Shown here one piece after another: positions 25,884-34,358 of a stretch of 64,000 nucleotides of DNA (position 1 is the stretch's first letter; the number at the start of each line of letters is the position of its first letter). Origin of the DNA: CAYXZP01 sp964469485 (GTDB taxonomy: Bacteria; Desulfobacterota; Binatia; UBA1149; CAYXZP01); assembly GCA_964469485.1 (NCBI GenBank), contig CAYXZP010000003.1:1-64000 (forward strand), in the 5' to 3' direction. The notes beneath the pieces are model-generated. The model saw only the letters and a program-made list of their open reading frames with translations, did not search any database and was not told where the DNA came from. The translations under genes and the position numbers were made by a program.

Positions 25884-26651
25884 CTAGCCGAACATCGAGC
25901 GCTTGGGCTCTTCGGTCAGTCCGTCGACTATGGAACACAGGTCGGAAGAAAGCGTGGCCGCGGTCTGCTCCGAGAGGTGCTTGAAGCGCCTGTGCTCGGT
26001 CTCGACGGCCTTTTCGAGCCGCTCGGCCGCCTCGTTGACCTCCTCGGCCCAATGGTCGAGCCGCGCGGACACCGCCAGGTAGAGCCTCTGTGTCGGGCTG
26101 AAACCGGCCTGGCAGTGCGGACAGCGAAGCACCGTGCCGGGCGTGAGAAAGCGGAAGGCCACCTCGTACTGTCCGGTGCAGTAACGGCAGCTGATGGGCA
26201 CCTCGACATCCTCGAGTCTGGAAGCCGCGGAAGCCGCGGAAGCCGAGCTAGCGAGGCTTCCGGTCTCCCCTGCGACGGTTCCGGTCTCCTCCGCGACCGC
26301 CGCTTCCGGCTCGGCCGCTTTCTCACGGAACCTCGACGGAAAGTCCTCGCCGAACTCCTCCTCGGGATGGATCTCTTTGGCGCGCGCGAGCAATACGGCC
26401 TCGTCCTCGGGCCGCTCGGGATCGGGAATGCAGCAGTCCACGGGGCAAACCGCCGCGCAGGCCTCCTGGTCGAAGAAGCCCACGCACTCGGTACACTTCT
26501 CGGGAACTATGTAGAAGAGTTCCGCCGAGATGGCCTCGTGCTTGGAACCCTCGAAGTCATACTCGATGCCGCCCTGATAGATCGCCGTGTTGGGACACTC
26601 GGGCTCGCAGGCCGCACAGTTGATACACTCCTCTGTTATAACTGTCGCCAC
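25884..26651 (-). CDS. YfhL-like 2[4Fe-4S] ferredoxin fused to a zinc-ribbon and coiled-coil tail
   Basis: 255 aa from GTG 26651. Residues 1-75 form a two-cluster ferredoxin: CINCAACEPECP and a longer-spaced CTECVGFFDQEACAAVCPVDCC, as in YfhL-type proteins. An acidic, Ala/Ser/Glu-rich linker (about 110-145) includes a nine-base tandem repeat. Then CRYC...CPHC forms a zinc-ribbon of the kind seen in adventurous-gliding/MJ0042-type proteins, and the last 70 residues are helical and charged. The fusion is unusual. The DnaQ-UvrC-like gene follows on the same strand. Confidence 0.82.
   Translation of the reverse strand: MATVITEECINCAACEPECPNTAIYQGGIEYDFEGSKHEAISAELFYIVPEKCTECVGFFDQEACAAVCPVDCCIPDPERPEDEAVLLARAKEIHPEEEFGEDFPSRFREKAAEPEAAVAEETGTVAGETGSLASSASAASAASRLEDVEVPISCRYCTGQYEVAFRFLTPGTVLRCPHCQAGFSPTQRLYLAVSARLDHWAEEVNEAAERLEKAVETEHRRFKHLSEQTAATLSSDLCSIVDGLTEEPKRSMFG
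26221..26247 (+). repeat. Nine-base tandem repeat, three copies, inside the ferredoxin linker
   Basis: GAAGCCGCG, GAAGCCGCG, GAAGCCGAG lie head to tail. They encode an Ala/Ser repeat in the flexible linker on the minus strand and could change length without shifting the frame. Confidence 0.9.
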
Positions 26652-26660
26652 AGACCCTGA

Positions 26661-26689
26661 AAGTTAGCCTCTATCTTCCGTAAACTCAA
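26661..26689 (-). promoter_or_regulatory. Predicted sigma-70 promoter for the ferredoxin-exonuclease operon
   Basis: On the minus strand TTGAGT (26689-26684), 17-base spacer, TAACTT (26666-26661), then 9 bases to GTG 26651. It is back-to-back with the promoter of the VWA operon. Confidence 0.4.
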
Positions 26690-26718
26690 CGGGGGCGCGG
26701 ACTTAGCGTGCTCCTGCC

Positions 26719-26747
26719 TTGTTACTTCGGGCCTTGGCCATTACAGT
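26719..26747 (+). promoter_or_regulatory. Predicted sigma-70 promoter for the VWA-ExbB-ExbD-TPR operon
   Basis: TTGTTA (26719-26724), 17-base spacer, TACAGT (26742-26747). The TTG start codon of the VWA gene is 9 bases further on, so the mRNA is predicted to be nearly leaderless. Confidence 0.45.
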
Positions 26748-26756
26748 ACCAGAGCC

Positions 26757-27854
26757 TTGCTGATCGAGCGTTTACGCAAACGCGTCGTGTTACGGCGCCG
26801 GCTGGAAGGCTACACCCTGTCGGCCGTCTTCCATCTTTTGCTCCTGCTCGTCCTTGCCACGATCACCATCAACGCCGGCGGTGAAGGCTTCGGGTTCAAC
26901 ATCAGGGCCAAGGGGGCCAAGGTCAAGCTGACGCTTCGCGAGGAACCGCTCTACGAAGCCGAACTCGAGGATCTCATAGAGAACGTCGATGTCGTGCCCC
27001 TGACCGTCGATCGGCTGCGAACCTCGCATGTGAAGCTCCCCGAACTGTCGAGCTTCTCGGTCACGGCCCCGAGCCCCGACCGCCTGGCCCGCATAAACAC
27101 GCGATTCTCGGCGAGCGCCGGCAAGGTCGCGTCCCTGTCGGGCGAGTTCGGCAGCTTCATCGCGGGGCTGCGCAAGTCCGGGCTCGACGTGGCCCTAGTC
27201 ATCGACGCCACCGCGAGCATGCAGCACGTCATAGACGACATAAAGGACAGAAGCCTCGGCATCGTCTCCCACATACAGGACCTGGTGCCGATCGCCCGGA
27301 TCGGCGTGGTGGCCTTCCGCGACCGGGGCGAGGATTTCACGGCTCGCTGGACCGACCTCAGCTTTCACGGCAGCAAGATAAGGGCCTTCATCGACACGCT
27401 GCGGGCCGAAGGCGGGGGGGACTGGGAAGAGGGGGTGCGCCAGGGCCTCGAGGCGGCCGTCGACGAGCTGAGCTGGCGTAGCCGTGCCAAGCGTGTGGTC
27501 ATAGTGGTCGGAAGCTCGCCGCCGCACAAAGCCGACGAAGCCGCACTAGCGGCCCTGGCCGGCGAGTTCGAGGACGCAGGCGGCGTGATAAGCGCCATCG
27601 ACGTGACCCGGCAGATGCACGAAAAGTACGAGATCAAGCTACACACGTGGCTTTACGACGAACCCCCCGAAAAGATCTCCCCGCTGCCGGCCTTCTACGC
27701 ACAGGTGCGCGAGAGTTATCGCATGATCGCCACTGCGGGCGGCGGCGAGATGGCAGCGCTCGGCAGCGAACAGGAGTTGGCCGAGCAGATACTTTACTTC
27801 GCATTCGGATCGAAGTGGCGACGCGAGGTCGCACGTTATACCGACGAAAAATAG
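26757..27854 (+). CDS. Membrane-anchored von Willebrand factor A domain protein
   Basis: 365 aa from TTG 26757. One N-terminal membrane helix (about residues 20-40, YTLSAVFHLLLLLVLATITI) follows a basic segment, as in TonB/TolA-type proteins. The VWA domain begins near residue 140 with VALVIDATASM, a MIDAS variant DxTxS in place of DxSxS, followed by GVVAFRD and a conserved GGGDWEEG loop. It is first in an operon with ExbB- and two ExbD-like proteins, so it may occupy the place of TonB or TolA in an inner-membrane motor complex, with the VWA domain binding a periplasmic partner. That role is inference. Confidence 0.8.
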   Translation: MLIERLRKRVVLRRRLEGYTLSAVFHLLLLLVLATITINAGGEGFGFNIRAKGAKVKLTLREEPLYEAELEDLIENVDVVPLTVDRLRTSHVKLPELSSFSVTAPSPDRLARINTRFSASAGKVASLSGEFGSFIAGLRKSGLDVALVIDATASMQHVIDDIKDRSLGIVSHIQDLVPIARIGVVAFRDRGEDFTARWTDLSFHGSKIRAFIDTLRAEGGGDWEEGVRQGLEAAVDELSWRSRAKRVVIVVGSSPPHKADEAALAALAGEFEDAGGVISAIDVTRQMHEKYEIKLHTWLYDEPPEKISPLPAFYAQVRESYRMIATAGGGEMAALGSEQELAEQILYFAFGSKWRREVARYTDEK

Positions 27855-27868
27855 GAGAGAAAGCAGAG

Positions 27869-28597
27869 ATGACCAATCTTTGGAGAACCACGCTCATCGC
27901 CGTTGTCACGGCCCTCGGCCTTGCCGCGGCGCACACCGCGCTGGCACAGGCACCGGCGCCGGCAGGCAGCGCGCTCAACTACAACATCATCGACCTGATC
28001 CGCTTCGGAGGATGGGTCGGTTATCTGATCATCCTCCTGTCGGTCGTCGCCCTGGCCCTCGTTATCGAGTACGCGCTCTCGATACGGCCCAAGGCGATGA
28101 TGCCGGCGGAGGAGATCGACGACATTCGCCGCCTCGTGGCCTCCGGACGTTACGACGAGTTGGCGGCACGCAAGAACGACGACGATGCATCGTTCGTCAC
28201 CGCCGTAGTGGCGAGCGGCCTTCATGAACGCGCGCGAGGCTATGACGCGGTCGTAAAAAGCATGGAAGACAGGGCCGACGAGCTCACGGGACGTCTTCTG
28301 AGAAAGATCGAGCATCTCAACATTATCGCCAACATCACTCCCATGCTCGGGCTGCTGGGAACGGTCATGGGCATGGTCAACTCCTTCAACCAGATTTCGG
28401 TCGCCGTCGGCGGTGTCGACCCGCGCCGCCTGGCCGGCGGGATATTCGAGGCTCTCATGACCACGGTCATGGGCCTGATCGTGGCCATCCCGTCGCTCTA
28501 CGCTTTCGGTTTCTTCCGTAACCGGGTCGACGGCCTAGTCGCAGAGGCCAGCGCCGAAGCCGAAGCCATGGTGGAACCTCTCAAACAGGCATCGTGA
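27869..28597 (+). CDS. MotA/TolQ/ExbB-family proton channel protein
   Basis: 242 aa; AGGAGAG lies 9 bases before ATG 27869. An N-terminal signal-like segment ends near AHTALAQA, then three helices: VGYLIILLSVVALALVIEYAL, LGLLGTVMGMVNSFN and TTVMGLIVAIPSLYAFGFF. The family core TPMLGLLGTVMGM...GGIFEALMTTVMGLIVAIP is fully conserved, so it should form the pentameric stator that carries protons with ExbD. It overlaps the first ExbD gene by 4 bases. Confidence 0.92.
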   Translation: MTNLWRTTLIAVVTALGLAAAHTALAQAPAPAGSALNYNIIDLIRFGGWVGYLIILLSVVALALVIEYALSIRPKAMMPAEEIDDIRRLVASGRYDELAARKNDDDASFVTAVVASGLHERARGYDAVVKSMEDRADELTGRLLRKIEHLNIIANITPMLGLLGTVMGMVNSFNQISVAVGGVDPRRLAGGIFEALMTTVMGLIVAIPSLYAFGFFRNRVDGLVAEASAEAEAMVEPLKQAS

Positions 28598-29037
28598 GAC
28601 ACGCGCGCTCCATCCGGCCCCGTTCGGTGTCGTTCAAAGTAACGGCCATGATCGACATGGCCTTCCTGCTCATCACCTTCTTCTTGATGTCGATCCGCTT
28701 CGGCCATCAAGGCGAAGAACTGGTCAAGCTTCCCAACGCCGACCAGGCCAAAGAAGTCACCGACGAGCGGGTGGAACTGATAACGGTCAACGTTACCCGC
28801 GACGGCGCCTATGTAGTCTCCGGTGTCGAGCGCGCCGGCTCGTCGCTCTTCAAGTACCTCAAGGACCGGCGCGAGCACGCCCACGACCGCATAGAGGTCG
28901 TCGTCCGCGGCGACCGCCGGTCGGAGTTCAGTGACGTTCAGCGGGTCATGCGGCTGTCGGCCGAGGCCGGCATCAAGGACGTGGCGCTGGCCGCTCTTCA
29001 GGCCGCCGATAGCGGCCCCGACGGGGGACAGCGCTAA
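28594..29037 (+). CDS. ExbD/TolR-family protein (first copy)
   Basis: 147 aa from GTG 28594, which overlaps the ExbB stop as GTGA. A single N-terminal helix carries the conserved proton-accepting aspartate in VTAMIDMAFLLITFFLM. The remaining 100 residues form the periplasmic domain. With the second copy it would give a heterodimeric rod inside the ExbB pentamer, as in some other systems with two ExbD proteins. Confidence 0.88.
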   Translation: MRHARSIRPRSVSFKVTAMIDMAFLLITFFLMSIRFGHQGEELVKLPNADQAKEVTDERVELITVNVTRDGAYVVSGVERAGSSLFKYLKDRREHAHDRIEVVVRGDRRSEFSDVQRVMRLSAEAGIKDVALAALQAADSGPDGGQR

Positions 29038-29495
29038 TGCGCCGTCCCTCCCGCGCTCGCGACGGTGCCGGCCCGGGCGAGCTTCAACTGGGGCCGCTCA
29101 TCGACTGCGTTTTCCTGCTCCTCACTTATTTTCTGTTCACCATATCGCTATCGACCATCGAGGGGCTGTTGCCCTCTGAATTGGCACTGGGCGACGAACT
29201 CTCCGAAACCGAGCTCGAGCTCGAAGAGGACCCCGACGAGGTGATCGTCCGTCTCGTGCAGACCGGCGACGAGGTGCAGTACTTCTTCGACGAGTGGCCG
29301 GTCGCCGACTACCAGGGCGTCCTCCGCCAGGTATCGCTGCTCCCGAAGGACTCGTTGGTGGTGATCGACGCCGGCCCCACGGTCGCCTACCGCCACGTTA
29401 TCGGGCTTTACAATCACTGCCTGAGAAGTTCTATCGAACGAGTCATCTTCCCCGTCTCGGGGGCGACCGGCCACTCGGGCGCACCACGGCTGTGA
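29037..29495 (+). CDS. ExbD/TolR-family protein (second copy)
   Basis: 152 aa from ATG 29037, overlapping the previous stop as TAATG. The single helix with conserved Asp is in LGPLIDCVFLLLTYFLF. The periplasmic part is acidic (DELSETELELEEDPDEVIV) and differs from the first copy, so this is not a recent duplication. It overlaps the TPR gene by 4 bases. Confidence 0.88.
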   Translation: MRRPSRARDGAGPGELQLGPLIDCVFLLLTYFLFTISLSTIEGLLPSELALGDELSETELELEEDPDEVIVRLVQTGDEVQYFFDEWPVADYQGVLRQVSLLPKDSLVVIDAGPTVAYRHVIGLYNHCLRSSIERVIFPVSGATGHSGAPRL

Positions 29496-31504
29496 CGTCG
29501 CGGGGCCTCGCCGCCGTTGCAGCCGTTGTTGCCTTCGCGCTTGCGGGCGCCGCCGTGGCCACAACGACCGACGAACTCGGCGCGCGGATCGAGCAGGTGC
29601 GCAAGTCGGGCGCCGAGCGTGCGCGCGCCGCCTGGGATTTCGCCTCCGAGAAGAAGCTCGTCGCCAGCTTCGGTTCGGCGGCCGATCTCTTCCACGAGCT
29701 GGCCGCAGACGGCCGCCCGCTAGCTGCCGAGGCCGAACGTTTGCTGGCGGCGATAGAGGCGGCGCGTGAACGCTACACGGCCGTCATCGAGGCGATGCAA
29801 GCCGAGGTGATCCGCATCGACGGTGATCTCGAGGCCGCCCAGGACAGCGCGGCATGGCGGGAGCGCGAAGAATTGGCGATGCGCCTCCTGTACCGGATCA
29901 ACTGGGTGCGTTACGAGATCGCCACCCGTTACGAGACCGACACCTCGAAGCGTATGCGGCTGTTGGAGCGCGCGCGCGCCGGCTTCGCCGACATGATGGG
30001 CTCGGGCGATGCGGAACTCGAGGCCGAATCGTTGTTCGCGCACGGACTGGTGGCCAAGGCCATGCGCAAGTACAACGACGCATTGCTCGACTTCGACGCG
30101 GCGCGCGCCCTCGAGCCGGCCGGCGCGCTACTGACCCGTATCGAGATCGCGCGCATCGAAAGTCTTGTCGGCGCCGGGCGCACGCAGGAGGCATTGGCAG
30201 CCTCGGCGCGCATCCTGCGTACGCCCGCCAGCATCGGAGAGAGCCGGGAGCAGGCCTTGTTTCTCAGGTCCAAGGTGCTTCTGCTGGTTCTCGAACGCGG
30301 CGACATGGCCGCCGGCAAACGCCACCGGCTGCGCGTCGAGGCTGCGGCCACCCTCGAGGAGCTCTACGTCAAGGGTCCCTACTGGAAGTCCAAGGTCGTA
30401 CAGATGATCGACGCCGGCGTCGAGGAGCCGCTCGAATGGGCCGCGGCCGCCCCCAGCCCATTCGTCAAGTGGTTGATCGCGGATTCCCTGAGGCGCAGGG
30501 CCCGCTGCGAGGAAGCACAGCCGCTCTACAACGCCCTCATCGAAGAGGGCGACTTCGAGGCCGAATCCATGTTCGGGGTAGCATACTGTCACTATCACGC
30601 AGCCCGTTACCCGGAGGCCATGGCCGACCTGTCAACGTATCTGGCGAAGGCCGCCCGTGATGATGCCAACTACGGCGAGGCCGCCTACCTGCGCTTCAAG
30701 GCGGCCGAAGCCGCCGGCGACCCCTCCCGCGTCGAGGTCGCTCGAGCCTTCGTCGAAGCGGCACCCGACCACCGCCTGGCCTACGAGGCCTGGTTTAGGC
30801 TCGGACAGGACCGTCGCGACCGGCAACTCTGGGACGCTTGCGCCGACGCGTTCGAATCGGTGCGCGGCGAGCGGGGCTTCCGGCTCAAGGCGATGTTCAT
30901 GGGCGCACAGTGCCGGGTCGAAAAGGTACTGGCCGCCCGCAAACGACGCACCGTAGACGCACAGGACGTCAGCAGGGCCGTGGCCGCCTGCGACCGCTTC
31001 TTGGAGGAGAGCCGCGCGCTTGCCGCCGACCGTCCCGAGGACGCGCGCTCCCTGATGGCGCCCTTGGAAGCGCGCGCCGAGATCATGGCGGCAGCACTGC
31101 TGGACCAGCCGGGCACGGGCTCGCATGAGGAGCAGCTGCGCCGTCTTGCAGGCTTCGAGAAGCGGTACCCGAACCAGACCGGGCTGATGGCGGAGCTACA
31201 CTCCTTGCGCGTGGCAGCCTACGCCGCCACCGGCGACCTCGAGCGTACCGGCAGCGAACTCGAGCGTCTGCTCGAAGCTCAGGCTTCGGCGGACCTTTCG
31301 GCCGAGCCGCTGCGTAAACTCGCTGTGGCCTTCATAAAGGAGGCCGGCCAGCGTGACGCCGTCGCGGCGCGCAAGCTCCGCCGGGCCGCCCTTCGCATAT
31401 ACGAGCATCTGCTGGCCCAGGCCGAAGCGTCCACGGTCGCGCCCGAACTCAGCGGGGGACTGCGCAAGATCACCGAGGACCTGCGCGCACAGACCGCCGA
31501 CTAG
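29492..31504 (+). CDS. Large secreted TPR-like helical-repeat protein
   Basis: 670 aa from GTG 29492 (overlap GTGA with the ExbD gene). A signal peptide covers residues 1-24 (GLAAVAAVVAFALAGAAVA). The rest is almost entirely helical with TPR-like units, e.g. KYNDALLDFDAARALEP, RCEEAQPLYNALIEEGDFEAE and ARYPEAMADLSTYLAKA. It has no enzyme motif. As the last gene of the Exb-type operon it probably forms the periplasmic scaffold or the outer-membrane-side partner of the motor. It ends in a shared CTAG with the convergent lipoprotein gene. Confidence 0.78.
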   Translation: MTSRGLAAVAAVVAFALAGAAVATTTDELGARIEQVRKSGAERARAAWDFASEKKLVASFGSAADLFHELAADGRPLAAEAERLLAAIEAARERYTAVIEAMQAEVIRIDGDLEAAQDSAAWREREELAMRLLYRINWVRYEIATRYETDTSKRMRLLERARAGFADMMGSGDAELEAESLFAHGLVAKAMRKYNDALLDFDAARALEPAGALLTRIEIARIESLVGAGRTQEALAASARILRTPASIGESREQALFLRSKVLLLVLERGDMAAGKRHRLRVEAAATLEELYVKGPYWKSKVVQMIDAGVEEPLEWAAAAPSPFVKWLIADSLRRRARCEEAQPLYNALIEEGDFEAESMFGVAYCHYHAARYPEAMADLSTYLAKAARDDANYGEAAYLRFKAAEAAGDPSRVEVARAFVEAAPDHRLAYEAWFRLGQDRRDRQLWDACADAFESVRGERGFRLKAMFMGAQCRVEKVLAARKRRTVDAQDVSRAVAACDRFLEESRALAADRPEDARSLMAPLEARAEIMAAALLDQPGTGSHEEQLRRLAGFEKRYPNQTGLMAELHSLRVAAYAATGDLERTGSELERLLEAQASADLSAEPLRKLAVAFIKEAGQRDAVAARKLRRAALRIYEHLLAQAEASTVAPELSGGLRKITEDLRAQTAD

Positions 31505-32517
31505 AACTCGACGATGAAGCCTTCGGTCTCGCCCGTGGCCGTGTCGATCATGGTGATTCTGGCGCGGTCGTATTCGGCGACCTCAAAATAAAGGTAACCC
31601 TCAAAACGACCGCTCGGGCGAAGTAGTCCACCGCGAAGCAGCCGGTCCTTGATGATCCTCACGGCAGCTCCGATATCGCCCAATTCCGTCAGTACCATCG
31701 GATCGATGACGGAGAGATCGACGCTGGCGCCGCTTTCCTCAGCGGCCTTGCGCAGCTGCTCCGCCAGTATCTTCCGGTTGGTGTCCTCGAGCATGCGCGC
31801 GGCCCGGGAGACGGGGATCGTGTAGGCCCGTCGCCGCGAGCCCGCACGTCTGAGCACAATGTCGCGTGGGTCGAATTCGTAGAAACGCGCCGTCCCGTTG
31901 GCCACGGTGACCCGCACCGGCAGGATGCCGGCCCGCGAAAGGTCGGCTTCGAAGTCGAGCACGGTGGCAAAACCGCGGAGCGGCTCCAGGCGAACCACGA
32001 CACCGACCACCTCCTTCGGGGGACGTACGGGACGGGGGGACGGGGGAGCAGATACCGGCGGCGCCTGCGCTCGCGCGGCCGGCGCCGGCTCTGCCCCCTC
32101 TGCGTTTCCGGCGGGACCGAGTATGCGGCCACGGTCGACCTTGAGTCCGGCCCTCGCGGTCACCGATAGGAACACGGCGCGTTCAAACTCGTGTTCGCCG
32201 CCTAGCGCCAAACCTTCTTCGTCGGCCACTATGCTCACACCGTCCGGCTGGCAGCTGATCCGAACCTCGCCGCTACGGGTCCCGCGGCTGTCGGTCTTGG
32301 TCGCGCGTACGTAACCGGGACTCCCGGGCCTGGCCAGACGGAACGCCGTGATGACCATTCCCATGGAGACCAGTGCGTCATGAACGTGCCGGTTAGCCTC
32401 TTCGCAACCGATCTGCCCGGTATGTATCTCGTAAAAGCGCGAGACCGGAGTGCAGGAGACATGGGCGAGCAGGACGAACGCCCCGACCACGCCTGCCCTC
32501 GAAGCTGAGACCAGCAT
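31501..32517 (-). CDS. Uncharacterised lipoprotein
   Basis: 338 aa. An N-terminal signal peptide ends in a lipobox-like HVSC, with Cys near residue 22. A first domain (about 30-135) contains four Cys-poor strands, a Pro/Ala-rich linker (about 140-165) follows, then a mixed alpha/beta domain rich in VRV and ILxxxL patterns, ending in EGFIVEF. I do not recognise a family. It is convergent with the Exb-type operon, sharing CTAG, so it need not be functionally linked. Confidence 0.65.
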   Translation of the reverse strand: MLVSASRAGVVGAFVLLAHVSCTPVSRFYEIHTGQIGCEEANRHVHDALVSMGMVITAFRLARPGSPGYVRATKTDSRGTRSGEVRISCQPDGVSIVADEEGLALGGEHEFERAVFLSVTARAGLKVDRGRILGPAGNAEGAEPAPAARAQAPPVSAPPSPRPVRPPKEVVGVVVRLEPLRGFATVLDFEADLSRAGILPVRVTVANGTARFYEFDPRDIVLRRAGSRRRAYTIPVSRAARMLEDTNRKILAEQLRKAAEESGASVDLSVIDPMVLTELGDIGAAVRIIKDRLLRGGLLRPSGRFEGYLYFEVAEYDRARITMIDTATGETEGFIVEF

Positions 32518-32530
32518 AGACGGACTTGAC

Positions 32531-33130
32531 CTAGCGCGGCCGGGGGCCTGCCGCCAGCAGACGCAGGTTCTCGAGCGCCCCCGACAGGTTCATTAAAGAC
32601 ACAGTCAAAAAGGCCGGTTCGAGCAAATAAGGCGAAAGGTAGAGTCCCGGTAACACGGCGGCCCCTCCGAGGAGGGCCAGGACGTAATTGGCCACGCCGG
32701 CGGCGTGCCCACGCGGCGAGCGTGTGGCACGGCTGCTTTGCCCGCCCGCCAGAGCGATGCGGACAAGGTAGGTCGAGAACGAAAGGCCGAGGGCGATAAG
32801 GGGCAGCCAGTTGGCGCCCGCGAAGTACTCGAGCGCCCGCCCGAAGGGTGGCCGGCTCCAAACTTCGGCAAGGGCCATGCCCCAGAAGGCCAGGGCCAGG
32901 AAGGCCGCATCGGCCAGGTTGTCGATCAGTAGGCCGTGCGGGCTGTCCTCGCCGCGGCCGCGGGCCAGCCGCCCATCCAGGTAATCGCTGGCGCAGGCCA
33001 AGGCGACGGCCGGAAGGACGAGAAAGGACACTTGCCCGCGCGACAGTTCAACCAGAACGATCGCGCCGAACAACAGGCGTGAAAGGCTCAGTCCGTCAGC
33101 CGGCCGCCAGACCCTGCTTGTTCGTGACAT
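32531..33130 (-). CDS. CDP-alcohol phosphatidyltransferase-family protein
   Basis: 199 aa with about six hydrophobic segments. The CDP-OH-P signature is complete as DGRLARGRGEDSPHGLLIDNLAD, matching DGxxAR...G...D...D; the two aspartates at its end bind the catalytic metals. Members make phosphatidylglycerol phosphate, phosphatidylserine or other phospholipids; the alcohol used is unknown. Its start overlaps the end of the upstream beta-propeller gene by 35 bases. Confidence 0.87.
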   Translation of the reverse strand: MSRTSRVWRPADGLSLSRLLFGAIVLVELSRGQVSFLVLPAVALACASDYLDGRLARGRGEDSPHGLLIDNLADAAFLALAFWGMALAEVWSRPPFGRALEYFAGANWLPLIALGLSFSTYLVRIALAGGQSSRATRSPRGHAAGVANYVLALLGGAAVLPGLYLSPYLLEPAFLTVSLMNLSGALENLRLLAAGPRPR

Positions 33131-34343
33131 TCCTCAGCCGGGTGTCCCAGCATGCGAACTGCCCGTCCGCGAGGCGCTCGACCGGTTCGTCGCCGGCCAG
33201 GTCGGTAAGATAGACGCTGCTCTCGCCCTCGACACGCCGGCCGTCGGGGTCGGCGATGTGGCCCGAAAAGACCAAGCGCCGGCCATCGGGCGAGACCAGG
33301 GGGTGAGAGGCGGCGAACTGGTCGAAGAACCAACAGAAGTACACGCTCTCGCGGCTCGGATAGAAACGCGAGCTGAGCCGCTGTGTCATGCCCTGCACAT
33401 CGAAGACGGCCCACTCCATGCCGGCACCGTCCTCCAACGATAGCGAAACGAGCTTCTGCGAACAGGGTGACCAGAAGAAACTGACGACGTTGTTGTCGTT
33501 GACCGTCTCGCGCGCGCCGGTGCGGACATCGACCAGCGTAACGCCGCTAAATACGTGTGGCGTGTCGCCAAGAGCCTGCGACATCGCGAGCTTGGTCCCG
33601 TCGGGTGACCACAGCATCACCGTGTGCCCCTCGACCGGGCAGACGATCTCGCTCACCCCGTCGGCGACCCTGTAAAAAGCCAGGAATTCGTCGCTGCCGC
33701 GTGCCTCGACGTAGGCGACCCGGCCGCCGTCGGGCGACCAGGACGGGGTACGGAACTCCCCCGGCTCGAGCCTCGCCAACTCCTCGACGCCGTCCTCGAT
33801 CCGAAACACCGACAAGCGGGCGTCACCGTAGACCGTACGGCTGCCACCCGTGTGAACCGCGATCAGCGGCCCCGAGGGCGACCACGACCAGAATAAAGGC
33901 GCTCCGCCGTCGAGCTTGCGCGTTTTTCCGGGGTTGGCGATGTCGGCGATCTCGAGGGCCAGCCCGCGATCGTTTTGCAGCAACAGGGCGATGTGGCGGG
34001 AATCGGCGGACCAGCTCTCACAGATCGGCACCGCTTCGTACATCCGCCATATCTCGTGCATGGCCACGCCGTCCTCGTCGACCGCGTAAAGCCCGGCATA
34101 GGGTGACTGTCCCGCACCAACGCCGAAACAGGCCACGTGCGACCCGTCGGGCGAGTATGACGGCCACACGTACTGAAGCCGCCCGTCATCGGATTCGCCC
34201 TCGGACCATCCCCAGGTCAGGCGTCTCGGTTCGGAGCCCGCATCGGCCCCATAACCGGCCTCGTAAACATCGCCGTCGCCCCCCACATAGACGAGACGGC
34301 AGGTCTCGTTGGTCAGTTCGTTGTCCACCTCAACCACCTCCAC
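33096..34343 (-). CDS. TolB-like/PD40 beta-propeller protein
   Basis: 415 aa from GTG 34343; GTG 34328, which lies 8 bases after a GGAGG, is a good alternative start. Repeated units such as WPSYSPDGSHVACFG, PSWSPDGGRVAYVE, MLWSPDGTKLAMSQ and PLVSPDGRRLVFSG mark a six- or seven-blade propeller of the WD40-like PD40 type found in TolB. No signal peptide is visible with either start, so it may be cytoplasmic, unlike TolB. Binding partner unknown. Confidence 0.8.
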   Translation of the reverse strand: MEVVEVDNELTNETCRLVYVGGDGDVYEAGYGADAGSEPRRLTWGWSEGESDDGRLQYVWPSYSPDGSHVACFGVGAGQSPYAGLYAVDEDGVAMHEIWRMYEAVPICESWSADSRHIALLLQNDRGLALEIADIANPGKTRKLDGGAPLFWSWSPSGPLIAVHTGGSRTVYGDARLSVFRIEDGVEELARLEPGEFRTPSWSPDGGRVAYVEARGSDEFLAFYRVADGVSEIVCPVEGHTVMLWSPDGTKLAMSQALGDTPHVFSGVTLVDVRTGARETVNDNNVVSFFWSPCSQKLVSLSLEDGAGMEWAVFDVQGMTQRLSSRFYPSRESVYFCWFFDQFAASHPLVSPDGRRLVFSGHIADPDGRRVEGESSVYLTDLAGDEPVERLADGQFACWDTRLRNVTNKQGLAAG

Positions 34344-34358
34344 AACCTCTCTATCTTC

